Shown here in pieces: positions 35,350-47,854 of a stretch of 64,000 nt of DNA. Source of the DNA: Streptomyces anulatus (lineage in GTDB: Bacteria; Actinomycetota; Actinomycetes; Streptomycetales; Streptomycetaceae); the NCBI RefSeq assembly GCF_014650675.1, contig NZ_BMVK01000001.1, positions 124,001-188,000 on the forward strand, read 5' to 3'. Both the position numbers and the translations under genes were made by a program. The notes under the pieces were generated by a model, which ran no database searches, had not been told where the DNA came from, and was given only the letters and a program-made list of their open reading frames with translations. Position 1 is the stretch's first letter. The number at the start of each line of letters is the position of its first letter.

Positions 35350-36395
35350 TCTCGCCCCATGTCGCGGTGCACGAGGACGGTCTCGACGCCTTCGGCGGCG
35401 AGGCGGGCCGAGAGCTTCTCCGACATGGCGACGGAGCGGTGCTTGCCGCCGGTGCAGCCCACGGCGATGGTCACGTACCGCTTGCCCTCGCGGCGGTAGC
35501 CGGCGGCGATCAGCTGGAGCAGCTCGGTGTACTGGTTGAGGAACTCCTTGGCGCCCGGCTGGTCGAAGACGTAGTCGGACACCTCCTCGTTGACGCCGGT
35601 GAAGGGGCGCAGCTCGGGGACCCAGTGCGGGTTGGGCAGGAAGCGGCAGTCGACGACCAGGTCGGCGTCGACGGGCAGGCCGTACTTGTAGCCGAAGGAC
35701 ATCACCGTGGCCCGCAGCTCCGGCTCCGACTCGCCCGCGAACTGGGCGTCCATCTTGGCCCGCAGCTCGTGCACGTTGAGGCTGGAGGTGTCGATGACCA
35801 GGTCGGCGTCGCCGCGCAGCTCGCGCAGCAGGTCGCGCTCGGCCGCGATGCCGTCGACGATGCGGCCGTCGCCCTGGAGGGGGTGCGGGCGGCGGACGGA
35901 CTCGAAGCGGCGCACGAGGGCGTCGTCGGAGGACTCCAGGAAGACGATCCGCCGGGTGACGTGCTTGGCCTCCAGGTCCGCGAGGGAGTCGCGGAGGTTG
36001 TCGAAGAAGCGCCGGCCGCGTACGTCGACGACGACGGCGATCCGGGCCACATTGCCCTGCGAGCGGGCGCCGAGCTCCACCATGGTGGGGATCAGCGCGG
36101 GCGGCAGGTTGTCGACGACGAACCAGCCGAGGTCCTCCAGACACTTGGCGGCGGTGCTGCGGCCGGCGCCCGACATCCCGGAGATGATCACCAGCTCGGG
36201 GATGGCCGCCTCACCCGTCTCGTTCGGGGTGCTCGTACTCACGTCTGCTGCTCCGTCTGCTCGGTCTGCGGTGTCCCGGTCGGTGACGTCCCGGTCGGTG
36301 CTGTCCCGGTCGGTGACGTCCTGGTCGGTGTTGTCTCGGTCCGCGGTCTCGTGCGCCGCGCCGCTCTGTGCGTTCTCGTGGCTGTTCTCGGTCAT
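35346..36395 (-). CDS. rapZ: RapZ family nucleotide-binding protein
   Basis: 349 residues. P-loop [11 protein letters not shown] (71-81) has Arg in place of the Walker A Lys, as usual in actinobacterial members. C-terminal RapZ core: [34 protein letters not shown] and [17 protein letters not shown]. In enterobacteria RapZ controls glucosamine-6-P synthase via sRNA decay; that role is not established here. The N-terminal 60 residues are an acidic low-complexity extension with five TDRDx-like units. ATG 36395 overlaps the uvrC stop (ATGA). Confidence 0.94.
   Translation of the reverse strand: MTENSHENAQSGAAHETADRDNTDQDVTDRDSTDRDVTDRDTADRADGAADVSTSTPNETGEAAIPELVIISGMSGAGRSTAAKCLEDLGWFVVDNLPPALIPTMVELGARSQGNVARIAVVVDVRGRRFFDNLRDSLADLEAKHVTRRIVFLESSDDALVRRFESVRRPHPLQGDGRIVDGIAAERDLLRELRGDADLVIDTSSLNVHELRAKMDAQFAGESEPELRATVMSFGYKYGLPVDADLVVDCRFLPNPHWVPELRPFTGVNEEVSDYVFDQPGAKEFLNQYTELLQLIAAGYRREGKRYVTIAVGCTGGKHRSVAMSEKLSARLAAEGVETVLVHRDMGRE
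36273..36347 (-). repeat. Five 15-bp tandem units within the 5' end of rapZ
   Basis: Units of GTCCCGGTCGGTGAC and variants start at 36273, 36288, 36303, 36318 and 36333. They are in frame and encode pentapeptides of type VTDRD, so copy-number change would lengthen or shorten an acidic N-terminal tail without frameshift. Confidence 0.85.
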
Positions 36396-38461
36396 GAGCT
36401 GCCCCCGTCGTCCTCTTCAATGATCTCTCCTGTGGCCGTGTTCACGGCAGGCGCCGCGGGAGCGGTCGAGGCGAGGGCGGCGGCCACCGATTCCGCCGTC
36501 CTTCGCCCTATCCCGGGCACCTCGCAGATCTCGTCGATTGTCGCTTGCCGGAGCTTCTTCACCGAGCCGAAATGCTTGACGAGGGCCTGCTTCCGGGTCT
36601 CGCCGAGGCCGGTCACGTCGTCGAGGGGGCTGCTGCGGATGCGCTTGGCGCGCTTGGCGCGCTGGTAGGTGATGGCGAAGCGGTGGGCCTCGTCCCGGAC
36701 GCGCTGGAGGAGGTAGAGGCCCTCGCTGGAGCGGGGCAGGACGACGGGATCGTCGTCATCGGGGAGCCAGACCTCTTCGAGGCGCTTGGCCAGGCCGCAG
36801 ACCGCGATGTCGTCGATGCCCAGCTCGTCCAGGGCCCGCTTGGCGGCCGCGACCTGGGGCTGCCCGCCGTCGACGACGACGAGCTGCGGCGGGTAGGCGA
36901 ACCGCTTGGGGCGGCCGTCGTCCTCCCGGGGCTCGGGCTCGTCGTCCGGGGAGGCGGCGGAGAGGGCCGGGGCGGGGACCGGGCCGGTGGCGGCGGGGAC
37001 CGGAGCGGGGCCGGTGGTAGCGGGGGCGGTCTCCGGCGTCTCCTCCCACTCCCCCGTGCGCTCCTTGTCCTGGAGGTAGCGCTTGAAGCGGCGGCCGATC
37101 ACCTCGTGCATCGAGCGGACGTCGTCCTGGCCCTCGAAGCCCTTGATCTGGAAGCGGCGGTACTCGCTCTTGCGGGCGAGGCCGTCCTCGAAGACGACCA
37201 TGGAGGCAACCACGTCGTCGCCCTGGAGGTGGGAGATGTCGTAGCACTCGATACGCAGCGGGGCGGTGTCCAGGCCCAGCGCCTCGGCGATCTCCTCCAG
37301 GGCGCGGGAGCGGGTGGTCAGGTCGGAGGCGCGCTTGGTCTTGTGCAGCCCGAGCGCCTGCTGGGCGTTGCGCTGGACGGTGACCATGAGGTCCTTCTTG
37401 TCGCCGCGCTGCGGGATGCGCAGGCTGACCTGGGAGCCCCGGCGCTCGGCGAGCCACTGGGAGACCGCTTCGGCGTCCTCGGGCAGGGCGGGGACCAGCA
37501 CCTCCTTGGGGACGGCGTCGCCGCGCTCCTCCCCGTACAGCTGCTGGAGGGCGTGCTCGACGAGGCCGGAGGTGTCGACCGCCTCGACCTTGTCGGTGAC
37601 CCAGCCGCGCTGGCCGCGCACCCGGCCGCCGCGCACGTGGAAGATCTGGAGGGCGGCCTCCAGCTCGTCCTCGGCGACGGCGATCAGGTCGGCGTCGGTG
37701 GCGTCGGCGAGGACGACGGCGCTCTTCTCCATGGCCCGCTTGAGGGCCTCGGCGTCGTCGCGGAGGCGGGCGGCCCGCTCGTACTCCATCTCCTCGGCCG
37801 CCTGCATCATGTCCTTCTCCAGGCGGCGGATGTAGGTGCCGGTGCGGCCGGCCATGAAGTCGCAGAAGTCCTCGGCCAGCTCCCGGTGTTCCTCGGGGGT
37901 GACCCGGCCGACGCAGGGGGCCGAGCACTTGCCGATGTACCCCAGCAGGCAGGGGCGGCCGGTGCGCGCGGCGTTCTTGAAGACCCCGGCGGAGCAGGTG
38001 CGGACGGGGAAGACGCGGAGCATCAGGTCGACCGTCTCGCGGATCGCCCAGGCGTGGCCGTACGGGCCGAAGTAGCGCACGCCCTTCTTCTTGGCGCCGC
38101 GCATGACCTGGACGCGGGGGAACTCCTCGTTGAGCGTGACCGCGAGATACGGATAGCTCTTGTCGTCCCGGTACTTGACGTTGAACCGGGGGTCGAACTC
38201 CTTGATCCAGGAATACTCCAGCTGGAGCGCCTCGACCTCGGTGGAGACGACCGTCCACTCGACGGAGGCGGCGGTGGTGACCATCGTGCGCGTACGCGGA
38301 TGGAGGCCGGCGAGGTCCTGGAAGTAGTTGGCCACGCGTTGGCGCAGGTTCTTGGCCTTCCCGACGTAGATCACCCGGCGGTGCTCGTCGCGGAATTTGT
38401 AGACCCCCGGGGAGTCGGGGATCTGTCCCGGCTTGGGGCGGTAGCTGGAGGGGTCTGCCAT
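36392..38461 (-). CDS. uvrC: Excinuclease ABC subunit C
   Basis: 689 residues. N-terminal GIY-YIG nuclease ([21 protein letters not shown] in LRQRVANYF), UVR motif region ([20 protein letters not shown]), the RNase H-like C-nuclease ([20 protein letters not shown]) and tandem HhH at the end ([28 protein letters not shown]). An Ala/Pro-rich insert (about residues 480-520) splits the C-nuclease before [17 protein letters not shown]. It makes both incisions in nucleotide excision repair with UvrA and UvrB, also in this window. Heads a four-gene overlapping run ending in whiA. Confidence 0.97.
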   Translation of the reverse strand: MADPSSYRPKPGQIPDSPGVYKFRDEHRRVIYVGKAKNLRQRVANYFQDLAGLHPRTRTMVTTAASVEWTVVSTEVEALQLEYSWIKEFDPRFNVKYRDDKSYPYLAVTLNEEFPRVQVMRGAKKKGVRYFGPYGHAWAIRETVDLMLRVFPVRTCSAGVFKNAARTGRPCLLGYIGKCSAPCVGRVTPEEHRELAEDFCDFMAGRTGTYIRRLEKDMMQAAEEMEYERAARLRDDAEALKRAMEKSAVVLADATDADLIAVAEDELEAALQIFHVRGGRVRGQRGWVTDKVEAVDTSGLVEHALQQLYGEERGDAVPKEVLVPALPEDAEAVSQWLAERRGSQVSLRIPQRGDKKDLMVTVQRNAQQALGLHKTKRASDLTTRSRALEEIAEALGLDTAPLRIECYDISHLQGDDVVASMVVFEDGLARKSEYRRFQIKGFEGQDDVRSMHEVIGRRFKRYLQDKERTGEWEETPETAPATTGPAPVPAATGPVPAPALSAASPDDEPEPREDDGRPKRFAYPPQLVVVDGGQPQVAAAKRALDELGIDDIAVCGLAKRLEEVWLPDDDDPVVLPRSSEGLYLLQRVRDEAHRFAITYQRAKRAKRIRSSPLDDVTGLGETRKQALVKHFGSVKKLRQATIDEICEVPGIGRRTAESVAAALASTAPAAPAVNTATGEIIEEDDGGSS

Positions 38462-38525
38462 GTCTCACACCCTACTTGCGGGCAGTGACAGCGCGTCGTC
38501 CTCACGTGGTGCCGGGGGCGGTGCC

Positions 38526-38565
38526 GCGCTCCGGGGTGCCGTGGGGTGTTCGCACCCCGGAGCGC
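38526..38565 (-). terminator. Terminator after the secreted 311-residue protein gene
   Basis: 14-bp perfect stem GCGCTCCGGGGTGC (38526-38539) with GCACCCCGGAGCGC (38552-38565), 26 nt beyond the stop and ahead of uvrC. Confidence 0.85.
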
Positions 38566-38591
38566 GGGCCTGTGGGCCGGTGGAGCCGCTG

Positions 38592-39527
38592 CTATGCGTC
38601 CGTGGCCGGGGGTCGCCCGGCACGGTTCCGGCGGCGTACGGCGGCGGCCCCGCACAGGGCCAGGGCGAGCAGCGCCCCGGCCCCCGCGGTCGTGGACACG
38701 GCGGTCAGGGCCGTGTCCGGCGACCCGGACGCCGTGCCGGCGAGCGCGGGGCTCCCGGCGGGGTCCGGCGCCCGGTCCGCGGCAGGGCCGGAGACCGGGC
38801 CGGGGGCGGGTGCGGCCGCCGGGGCTCCCCCGGCGCCGGTGGCCGCGTCGGGTCCGTAGCCGCCCGCCTTGCCGGAGCGGGCGTATCCGGAGCCGGGCAG
38901 CTTGTCGCCGTACGCCTCCTGGACCCGGGTCCGGTAGGCGCTGAGCGCGGTGCCGCGTGCGCCCACGGCGGCCTTCGCGTCCTCGTCCAGCGGGAGTACC
39001 CGGGAGCCGTCGTGGACGTACCAGGCGTCGATCTGCGGTTCGCGGAACACGGTGCCGCCGGGGAGCGCGCGGGCCCCCTGTGCGGTGTAGCGGGCCTCGT
39101 CGTCGCCGGTGGCGATGTTCACCACCTGCCACCGGTCGCCCCCGTCGGCGCCGGGGACGGTCCACAGGGAGGCCTTCTGGCCGTCGGAGGAGACAGCGGT
39201 GCTGGCCAGGTAGTCCACGGTGCTCGGGGCGGCCCCGGGCTTCCCGGCGACGAAGTCGGCGGAGAGCGTGCGGACGGGAACGGTCCTCCCCTCGATCCTG
39301 GGTGCGCTCGCCGCCCTGCTCACCGCGCCCTCCCGGGCGAAGAACCGGGACAGGGTGTCCAGAGTCGCGGGCTCGGTGGCGGCCTCGTGGGCCGCTTCGA
39401 GGGTGGCGGCGGTGAGCTTCGGCGGGGCCGCCCGGCCGTCGTCGGCGAGGGCGGGGGCCGCGGCGGTGAACAGGGCGGCGCCGGTGAGGGCGGTGGCGAC
39501 GGCGATGCGCCGGGTGGTGGAGTTCAT
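38592..39527 (-). CDS. Secreted, membrane-anchored protein of unknown function
   Basis: 311 residues. Signal peptide (MNSTTRRIAVATALTGAALF, cleavage near PALADD). The middle has a compact region (VDYLASTAVSSDGQKASLWT, WQVVNIATGDDEARYTAQGA), then a Pro/Ala-rich linker and a C-terminal helix plus RRRNRAGR, a stop-transfer anchor. It starts 4 nt after the papain-like protease gene, so the two secreted proteins are made together; a chaperone, inhibitor or substrate role is possible but unproven. Confidence 0.8.
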   Translation of the reverse strand: MNSTTRRIAVATALTGAALFTAAAPALADDGRAAPPKLTAATLEAAHEAATEPATLDTLSRFFAREGAVSRAASAPRIEGRTVPVRTLSADFVAGKPGAAPSTVDYLASTAVSSDGQKASLWTVPGADGGDRWQVVNIATGDDEARYTAQGARALPGGTVFREPQIDAWYVHDGSRVLPLDEDAKAAVGARGTALSAYRTRVQEAYGDKLPGSGYARSGKAGGYGPDAATGAGGAPAAAPAPGPVSGPAADRAPDPAGSPALAGTASGSPDTALTAVSTTAGAGALLALALCGAAAVRRRNRAGRPPATDA

Positions 39528-39531
39528 GACC

Positions 39532-40140
39532 TCACGCCCCGATCCGGTAGAGCGAGTGGGTCCAGGAGAACTCGTTGTTGTTGACGTACCAGGCGTGCGA
39601 GGCCCAGTTGTAGCGGTTGCTGGAGGGCCACGGATCGCCCCAGTAGACCCAGCTGTTGGCGTCGTCGTACCCGTAGATCACATGCATGTGGCCGCCGCCG
39701 GACGACCACTGGATGCGGGTCTCGATGGGGCGCTGGGCGGATATCTCGGCCTGCACGGTCGGGTAGCGCAGCCAGCCGGTGACGTAACTGCCGGGCCTGA
39801 CCCCGGCCCAGGACAGTCCGGTCTGGACGTTGCCGAGGGTGGCCTGCGAGTTGGGGCACTGGGAGTTCTGGCTGCGGTTGAAGGCGGCGTTGCAGAACTG
39901 GTTCTGGGAGTAGTTGCGGCCGAACCAGGCGGCGATGGTGTTGCCGCCGGCCGCCCAGCACCAGTTGGTCTGCTGTTGCGCCTGCATAGTGATGTCGAGC
40001 CGCTGGGTGGCGGCGACGGCGGAGCCCGCCCCGTCCGGGGACTGGGCGGCGGTGGCGGTGCCCGCGGGGACGGCGAGCAGGACGGCGGCCAGGAGGGCGG
40101 TGAACGAGAACCTTCCGGGCCTGACTCTTCGGTTGCGCAT
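39532..40140 (-). CDS. Secreted papain-like cysteine protease (C39/C70-like)
   Basis: 202 residues from ATG 40140, with GGGAGGA 5 nt upstream. Signal peptide 1-31 (AGTATAAQS). Catalytic Cys61 in QQQTNWCWAAGGNTIAAW, His151 or His153 in SSGGGHMHVIYGYDD, and a third residue in VYWGDPWP, the order expected of the PF12385-type papain-like family. Two additional cysteines (NQFCNAAF, NSQCPNSQ) may form a disulfide. Operon partner is the anchored protein 4 nt downstream; a divergent HTH gene lies upstream. Target unknown. Confidence 0.87.
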   Translation of the reverse strand: MRNRRVRPGRFSFTALLAAVLLAVPAGTATAAQSPDGAGSAVAATQRLDITMQAQQQTNWCWAAGGNTIAAWFGRNYSQNQFCNAAFNRSQNSQCPNSQATLGNVQTGLSWAGVRPGSYVTGWLRYPTVQAEISAQRPIETRIQWSSGGGHMHVIYGYDDANSWVYWGDPWPSSNRYNWASHAWYVNNNEFSWTHSLYRIGA

Positions 40141-40367
40141 GGCGTTCCTCCCAATGCGGGGGTGGGGATCGGAGGAGCGCGTCCGGACGCTGACGATGAG
40201 CATCCGGCGTTGTCCGGAGCAGGTCAACACGCTTCAATGCGAGGTGACATCACGGTGTGAACGGCACGGCGTCCGTGTGAACGGCCCCGTCCCGGTCACC
40301 TGCTCCCCCGCATCCCCCGGGGGCCGGTGTCGCCACTCCCCACGTGAACGTTCACCGGAGGCCCGCA

Positions 40368-41294
40368 TTGCGGCAGACCGAGATCGAACTGGCGCAGGTA
40401 CTGCGGACCGGACCGTTCCATCTGGCGTTGCGCACCGCTCTGTCGGTGCGCGGGCTGCCGCTCCAGCGAGTGCAGCACCATCTGGCGCACCGGGGCGTCA
40501 AACTCGGGGTGACCAGCCTCAGCTACTGGCAGCAGGGGGTGCGACGCCCCCGGCGGGCCGAGTCGCTGCGGGCCGTCGCCGCGCTGGAGGAGGTGCTCGC
40601 GCTGCCGGACGACTCACTGCTGCGGCTGCTGCGCGACGGTGACGCCCCGGCGGACGGGGACCGCCCGGCCGGCCGCTCGTACCGGTCGCTCATGGAGGCG
40701 TCGGGCTCGGTGGAGCGGCTCCTGGCGGCGATGGAGTCACCCGTGGACGGCGGCCTGCACACCGTGGGGCACCAGGAGCGGGTACGGATCGGGGCGCGGC
40801 GCGAGCTGGCGGGCCGCACGTCGCAGCACGTGGTGCGCGCGCACCGGGACGGCGTCGACCGCTATCTCGCGGTCCACCGGGGCGACCCCGGCTGCGACCC
40901 GTCGCGGATCGCGGTGCGGGCTCTGGAGAACTGCCGGACGGGCCGGGTCCGCTGGGACCGGGACGCGGGGGTGCTGGTGGCGGAGCTGCTCTTCGACACC
41001 CGGCTGCGGTCCGGTGAGACGTACCTCTTCGGCTACGGCTTCGAGGACGGTACGGGCGGGGCCGGCGGCGAGTACGTGCGCGGCTTCACCTTCGGAGGTG
41101 GGCAGTACGTGCTCCAGGTCGGCTTCGACGAGGCGGCGCTCCCGGTGCGGTGCCGCCGGTTCGCCCAGGCGTCGGCCGGGGCGGCGCGCGGGGCCCGCGC
41201 GGACCTCACGCTGACCGGCCGGCACCGGACCGTGCACCTGGTGGAGGAGAGCGTACGGCCCGGCCTGATCGGGGTCGACTGGGACTGGGAGTGA
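40368..41294 (+). CDS. HTH domain-containing protein, likely transcriptional regulator
   Basis: 308 residues from TTG 40368, with GGAGG 6 nt before it; a GTG at 40344 lacks such a signal. The N-terminal 75 residues (LRTALSVRGLPLQRVQHHLA, SLSYWQQGVRRPRRAESLRA) resemble an XRE-type HTH with the conserved W-x2-G...P. The C-terminal 200 residues are beta-rich and unrecognised, with repeated FGYGFEDG/FTFGGGQYV segments. Divergent from the secreted protease pair, which it may control. Confidence 0.78.
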   Translation: MRQTEIELAQVLRTGPFHLALRTALSVRGLPLQRVQHHLAHRGVKLGVTSLSYWQQGVRRPRRAESLRAVAALEEVLALPDDSLLRLLRDGDAPADGDRPAGRSYRSLMEASGSVERLLAAMESPVDGGLHTVGHQERVRIGARRELAGRTSQHVVRAHRDGVDRYLAVHRGDPGCDPSRIAVRALENCRTGRVRWDRDAGVLVAELLFDTRLRSGETYLFGYGFEDGTGGAGGEYVRGFTFGGGQYVLQVGFDEAALPVRCRRFAQASAGAARGARADLTLTGRHRTVHLVEESVRPGLIGVDWDWE

Positions 41295-41340
41295 GGCCTC
41301 GACGCGACGACCGGCCTCCTGGCGCCGAGCGCCGGTTCCG

Positions 41341-41408
41341 CGTCAGGCGTCGGGGCCGAGGTCTCCGTCAGGCGTCGGGGCCGAGGTTCCGCGTCAGGCG
41401 TCGGGGCC
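41341..41408 (-). repeat. Three tandem copies of the 3' end of the Rieske gene
   Basis: CGTCAGGCGTCGGGGCC begins at 41341, 41366 and 41392; the first two are followed by GAGGT. The third copy contains the stop and last codons (GPDA-stop) of the Rieske protein gene, the first two lie just beyond it. Confidence 0.85.
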
Positions 41409-41822
41409 CGCGACGAGCTTTCCGCCCTCGGCGGTGACCGGGACGGCGGGCAGCGGCACGGTGGCCGGGCCCTTCACCGGCTTGCCGGTGGTCATGTCGA
41501 AGCGGCTGCCGTGGCAGGGGCAGTGGCCCTCGGTGCCCTCGACCTTGTCCAGGACACAGCCGCCGTGGGTGCACTGGGCGCTGAACGCCTTGTACTCGCC
41601 CTTCGCCGGGCAGACGACGACCAGGCGCTGTTCGCGGTAGAGCTTGGCCCCGCCGACGGGCACCTCGGAGGCGGCCCCGAGGTCGACGGGAGCGGTGGGG
41701 GTGGGGTTCTTGGCGTGGCCGAGCTTGGACTCGGTGGAGCAGGCGGCCGCTCCCAGCCCGGCGGCGCCGGCGAGCGCGGCGCCCTTCAGCACGGTACGGC
41801 GGGCGGCGGGCAGGCCGGGCAT
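41394..41822 (-). CDS. Rieske [2Fe-2S] protein, exported lipoprotein
   Basis: 142 residues from ATG 41822. An RR start (LPAARRTVLKGAALAGAAGL) and a lipobox GAAAC indicate Tat export and lipid anchoring. Rieske ligands are present: CTHGGCVLDKVEG and CPCHGSRFDMTTG (C-x-H and C-x2-H with the disulfide cysteines of the long type). The open frame runs back to 42062 but the upstream part is Pro/Arg nonsense. Lone gene; electron partner unknown. Confidence 0.88.
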   Translation of the reverse strand: MPGLPAARRTVLKGAALAGAAGLGAAACSTESKLGHAKNPTPTAPVDLGAASEVPVGGAKLYREQRLVVVCPAKGEYKAFSAQCTHGGCVLDKVEGTEGHCPCHGSRFDMTTGKPVKGPATVPLPAVPVTAEGGKLVAGPDA

Positions 41823-42121
41823 GCGGACTCCACGGGTCGTTGTTCGGGGTGGATCACGGTGGGGCTGGTCGTTCCGGGGTGGATCACGGCGGATCCGCGT
41901 CGCCGGACAGGGCGGGCGGTGACGGCGGCCCTGCGTGCCGGTGACAGAACCGACGATACCGGCGGGGATCGGAAGCCCTGCGACCGGGCCGGAACGCCTG
42001 CCCCGACGGGCGACGGCGGCCCCCTTCGTGCTGCGGGAGCCGCCGTCGTCGGCGCGGGGCAAGAGCGGCTGCCGGGCCGGGCAGCCGCTCGCGCCTCGCC
42101 CAGGCCTCGCCCGGGCCTCGC

Positions 42122-45172
<3,051 letters not shown>

Positions 45173-45348
45173 GCCGGTCCGCACCTTTCTAGAGAGAAGC
45201 GGGGGGAACTGAGCCCCTCTCCCAGGGTATGGGGGGCGCCACAGCGGTGTAAGAAGCTTTCGATTCCGAGCGTATAGCACGCACATTCGATTTACGGCCG
45301 CCCTCGGGCTCCTTCACCCGAATGAGTGGCGGAGCTAGGCTCGGCCGC

Positions 45349-46038
45349 ATGATTGATCATGCGCACGACCTGGGAGCAGTACGCGAAGCGACCGAACGAC
45401 TGCTCGACGCAGTCGGCAAACTGGACAACGCCTCGGTCGCCGGGGCGTCACGGCTTCCCGGATGGAGCCGGGGCCATGTACTGGCCCACCTGTCACGTAA
45501 CGCCGACGCGATCGGAAATGTTCTCCGGGGCCTCCCGATGTACGCGAGCAGCGAAACCCGGGACGCCGACATCGCCGACGGCGCCCCCCGCCCGGCGGCC
45601 GAGCAGCTGGCCGATCTGCGGCAGACCGCGGACGGCTTCCTGGCGGCCGCCGCCGAACCCGCCGACTGGTCCCGTACGGTCACCCTGCGCAACGGCGTGA
45701 CCGACTCCGCCGCCCGGGTGCCCTTCCGGCGCTGGGTCGAGGTGGAGCTGCACCACGTCGACCTCGACGTCGGCTACGAGCTGGAGGACCTGCCCGCGGA
45801 GTTCGTGGAGCGGGAGATCGCGTTCCTGGCCGAACGCTTCCTGGGCAACCAGGATGTGCCCGCCACCGCGCTGACCGACCTGGACGGCCGCACCTGGAGC
45901 ACGGGCGGCGGCCCGCCGGCCGCCCTGGTGACGGTGCAGGGGCCCGCCGCCGAGCTGCTGGGCTGGCTCTGCGGCCGCCGTGACGGCTCCGCCCTGACCG
46001 TGGCCGGGGGCCCCCTGCCCGCGCTGCCCCCGCTATAG
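45349..46038 (+). CDS. DinB/maleylpyruvate isomerase family mycothiol-dependent enzyme
   Basis: 229 residues from ATG 45349 (MIDHAHDLGAVREATERL). The metal-binding LPGWSRGHVLAHLSRNADAI motif and the second FRRWVEVELHHVDLDVGY supply the H...E/D..H triad of the MDMPI/DinB-like thiol transferases, with a C-terminal SCP2-like part (AAELLGWLCGRRDGSAL). An upstream in-frame start would add nine unlikely residues. It is followed after 10 nt by the MBL-fold hydrolase, so they form a unit. Substrate unknown. Confidence 0.85.
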   Translation: MIDHAHDLGAVREATERLLDAVGKLDNASVAGASRLPGWSRGHVLAHLSRNADAIGNVLRGLPMYASSETRDADIADGAPRPAAEQLADLRQTADGFLAAAAEPADWSRTVTLRNGVTDSAARVPFRRWVEVELHHVDLDVGYELEDLPAEFVEREIAFLAERFLGNQDVPATALTDLDGRTWSTGGGPPAALVTVQGPAAELLGWLCGRRDGSALTVAGGPLPALPPL

Positions 46039-46048
46039 GCTGAGCCGT

Positions 46049-46705
46049 ATGACGTACAGCGGAGCGGTGAAGGTCGGCGGACCGGCGAGCGTGCACGAAC
46101 TGACGGATCTGATGATCTCCAAGGTCGCCGTCGGCGGGATGAACAACAACGCCTATCTGCTGCGCTGCCGGGCGACCGGCGAGCAGCTGCTGATCGACGC
46201 GGCCGCCGAGCCGGAGACCCTGCTGGCGCTGATCGGTGACGACGGAATCGCCTCCGTCGTCACCACGCACCGGCACGGGGACCACTGGCAGGCGCTGGCC
46301 GAGGTGGTCGGGGCGACCGGCGCCCGGACGTACGCGGGCCGCTACGACGCCGAGGGCATCCCGGTCCCGACCGATGTCCTGGTCGAGGACGGCGACACGG
46401 TCACCGTCGGCCGGGTCGAGCTGACCGCCCGCCATCTGGCCGGCCACACCCCGGGCTCCATCGCGCTGGTCTACGACGACCCGCACGGCGCCCCGCACCT
46501 GTTCACCGGGGACTGCCTCTTCCCCGGCGGGGTCGGGAACACGCGTCAGGATCCCGAGGCGTTCGCGAGCCTCCTGCACGACGTCGAGACGAAGCTGTTC
46601 GACCGGCTGCCGGACGAGACGTGGGTCTACCCGGGCCACGGACACGACACGACGCTCGGCGACGAGCGGCCCCAGCTGCCCGAGTGGCGTGCCCGCGGCT
46701 GGTAG
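46049..46705 (+). CDS. MBL-fold metallo-hydrolase
   Basis: 218 residues. Zinc ligands TTHRHGDHWQAL (HxHxDH), LAGHTPGSIAL, FTGDCLFPGG and the late VYPGHGHDTTLG are complete, in glyoxalase II-like order. It starts 10 nt after the mycothiol-dependent-type enzyme; cooperation in detoxifying a thiol adduct is plausible but unproven. Confidence 0.9.
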   Translation: MTYSGAVKVGGPASVHELTDLMISKVAVGGMNNNAYLLRCRATGEQLLIDAAAEPETLLALIGDDGIASVVTTHRHGDHWQALAEVVGATGARTYAGRYDAEGIPVPTDVLVEDGDTVTVGRVELTARHLAGHTPGSIALVYDDPHGAPHLFTGDCLFPGGVGNTRQDPEAFASLLHDVETKLFDRLPDETWVYPGHGHDTTLGDERPQLPEWRARGW

Positions 46706-46745
46706 CCCGCGCAGCTCTCTCCGGCACATCTCCCGCGCAGACATG

Positions 46746-46797
46746 CGGCAGCGGCCGGGGCGGACGGCCTTCGCCGTTACCGCCCCGGCCGCTGCCG
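46746..46797. terminator. Bidirectional terminator between the MBL gene and terC
   Basis: 18-bp perfect stem CGGCAGCGGCCGGGGCGG (46746-46763) with its complement (46780-46797), inner ACGGC/GCCGT pairing, between two convergent genes. Confidence 0.9.
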
Positions 46798-46830
46798 GTG
46801 TGTCCCTGTGCCGCTCGGGGCGGCCCCGGG

Positions 46831-47850
46831 TCAGCTGTTGAGGCTCTTGCTCTCCTCGTCGGACGGGCCGGCGGTCTCCGCCTTCGCGTCCTTCTCCGCC
46901 TCGGCGGCCGCCATCTTCTTGCTGGCGATGAGGCTGGTGATCGTGGTGACCACCAGGACACCGCCGATGACGGCGAGGGAGAACGGGATGGACACGACGG
47001 GCACGTGCACGCCGCTCTCGTGCAGGGCGTGCAGCACCAGCTTGACGCCGATGAAGCCGAGGATCACCGACAGGCCGTAGCTGAGGTGGACCAGCTTCTT
47101 CAGCAGACCGCCGATGAGGAAGTACAGCTGGCGCAGACCCATCAGGGCGAACGCATTGGCCGTGAAGACGATGTACGGGTCCTGGGTCAGGCCGAAGATC
47201 GCCGGGATCGAGTCCACCGCGAACAGCACGTCGGTCATACCGATGGCGAGCATGACCACCATCAGCGGGGTCATCACGCGCTTGCCGTTGTTCCGGATGA
47301 AGAGCTTCGTGCCGTGGTACTTGTCGGCGACACCGAAGCGGTGCTCGATCGACTTCAGGAGGCGGTTCTCCTCCCAGTCGTCATCGTCCTCGTCGGCCCG
47401 CGCCTCCTGGATGAGCTTCCAGGCGGTGTAGATCAGGAACGCGCCGAAGATGTAGAACACCCACGAGAAGTTCGCGATCACGGCGGCACCGGCGGCGATG
47501 AAGATCGCCCGGAGCACCAGGGCGATCAGCACACCGATGAGCAGCACGCGCTGCTGAAGCTGTGAGGGCACCGCGAACTTCGCCATGATCAGGACGAAGA
47601 CGAAGAGGTTGTCGACACTCAGTGACTTCTCGGTGATGAATCCTGCGAAGAACTCGCCGGAGGCCTGGCTCTCACCGACGGCCATGAGGCCGAATCCGAA
47701 GATCACGGCCAGCGCGATCCAGACGATGGTCCAGATTCCGGCTTCCTTGGTCGACACGTCATGGGGCTTGCGCCCGATGAAGAAGTCGACGGCGATCAGG
47801 GTTGACAGACCAAGAATGGTCAGAACCCATACGGTCCATGAAACGTCCAC
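46831..47850 (-). CDS. terC: TerC family membrane protein
   Basis: 339 residues, about nine transmembrane helices. Conserved acidic membrane motifs EKSLSVDNLFVFVLIMAKF and GMTDVLFAVDSIPAIFGL identify TerC/Alx. Relatives export manganese or help metallate exoenzymes. A charged loop (ADEDDDDWEENRLLKSIEHR) and a C-terminal Ala/Glu/Lys tail are cytoplasmic. GTG 47850 (MDVSWTVWVL) has GGAGG 4 nt upstream inside the riboswitch-like leader. TerD-family genes follow upstream on the same strand. Confidence 0.93.
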   Translation of the reverse strand: MDVSWTVWVLTILGLSTLIAVDFFIGRKPHDVSTKEAGIWTIVWIALAVIFGFGLMAVGESQASGEFFAGFITEKSLSVDNLFVFVLIMAKFAVPSQLQQRVLLIGVLIALVLRAIFIAAGAAVIANFSWVFYIFGAFLIYTAWKLIQEARADEDDDDWEENRLLKSIEHRFGVADKYHGTKLFIRNNGKRVMTPLMVVMLAIGMTDVLFAVDSIPAIFGLTQDPYIVFTANAFALMGLRQLYFLIGGLLKKLVHLSYGLSVILGFIGVKLVLHALHESGVHVPVVSIPFSLAVIGGVLVVTTITSLIASKKMAAAEAEKDAKAETAGPSDEESKSLNS

Positions 47851-47854
47851 TGCG

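Noticed and set aside
45173..45348. SOS (LexA) box upstream of uvrA
   Set aside because: No clear CGAAC-N4-GTTCG-type inverted repeat was found in the 176-bp interval.
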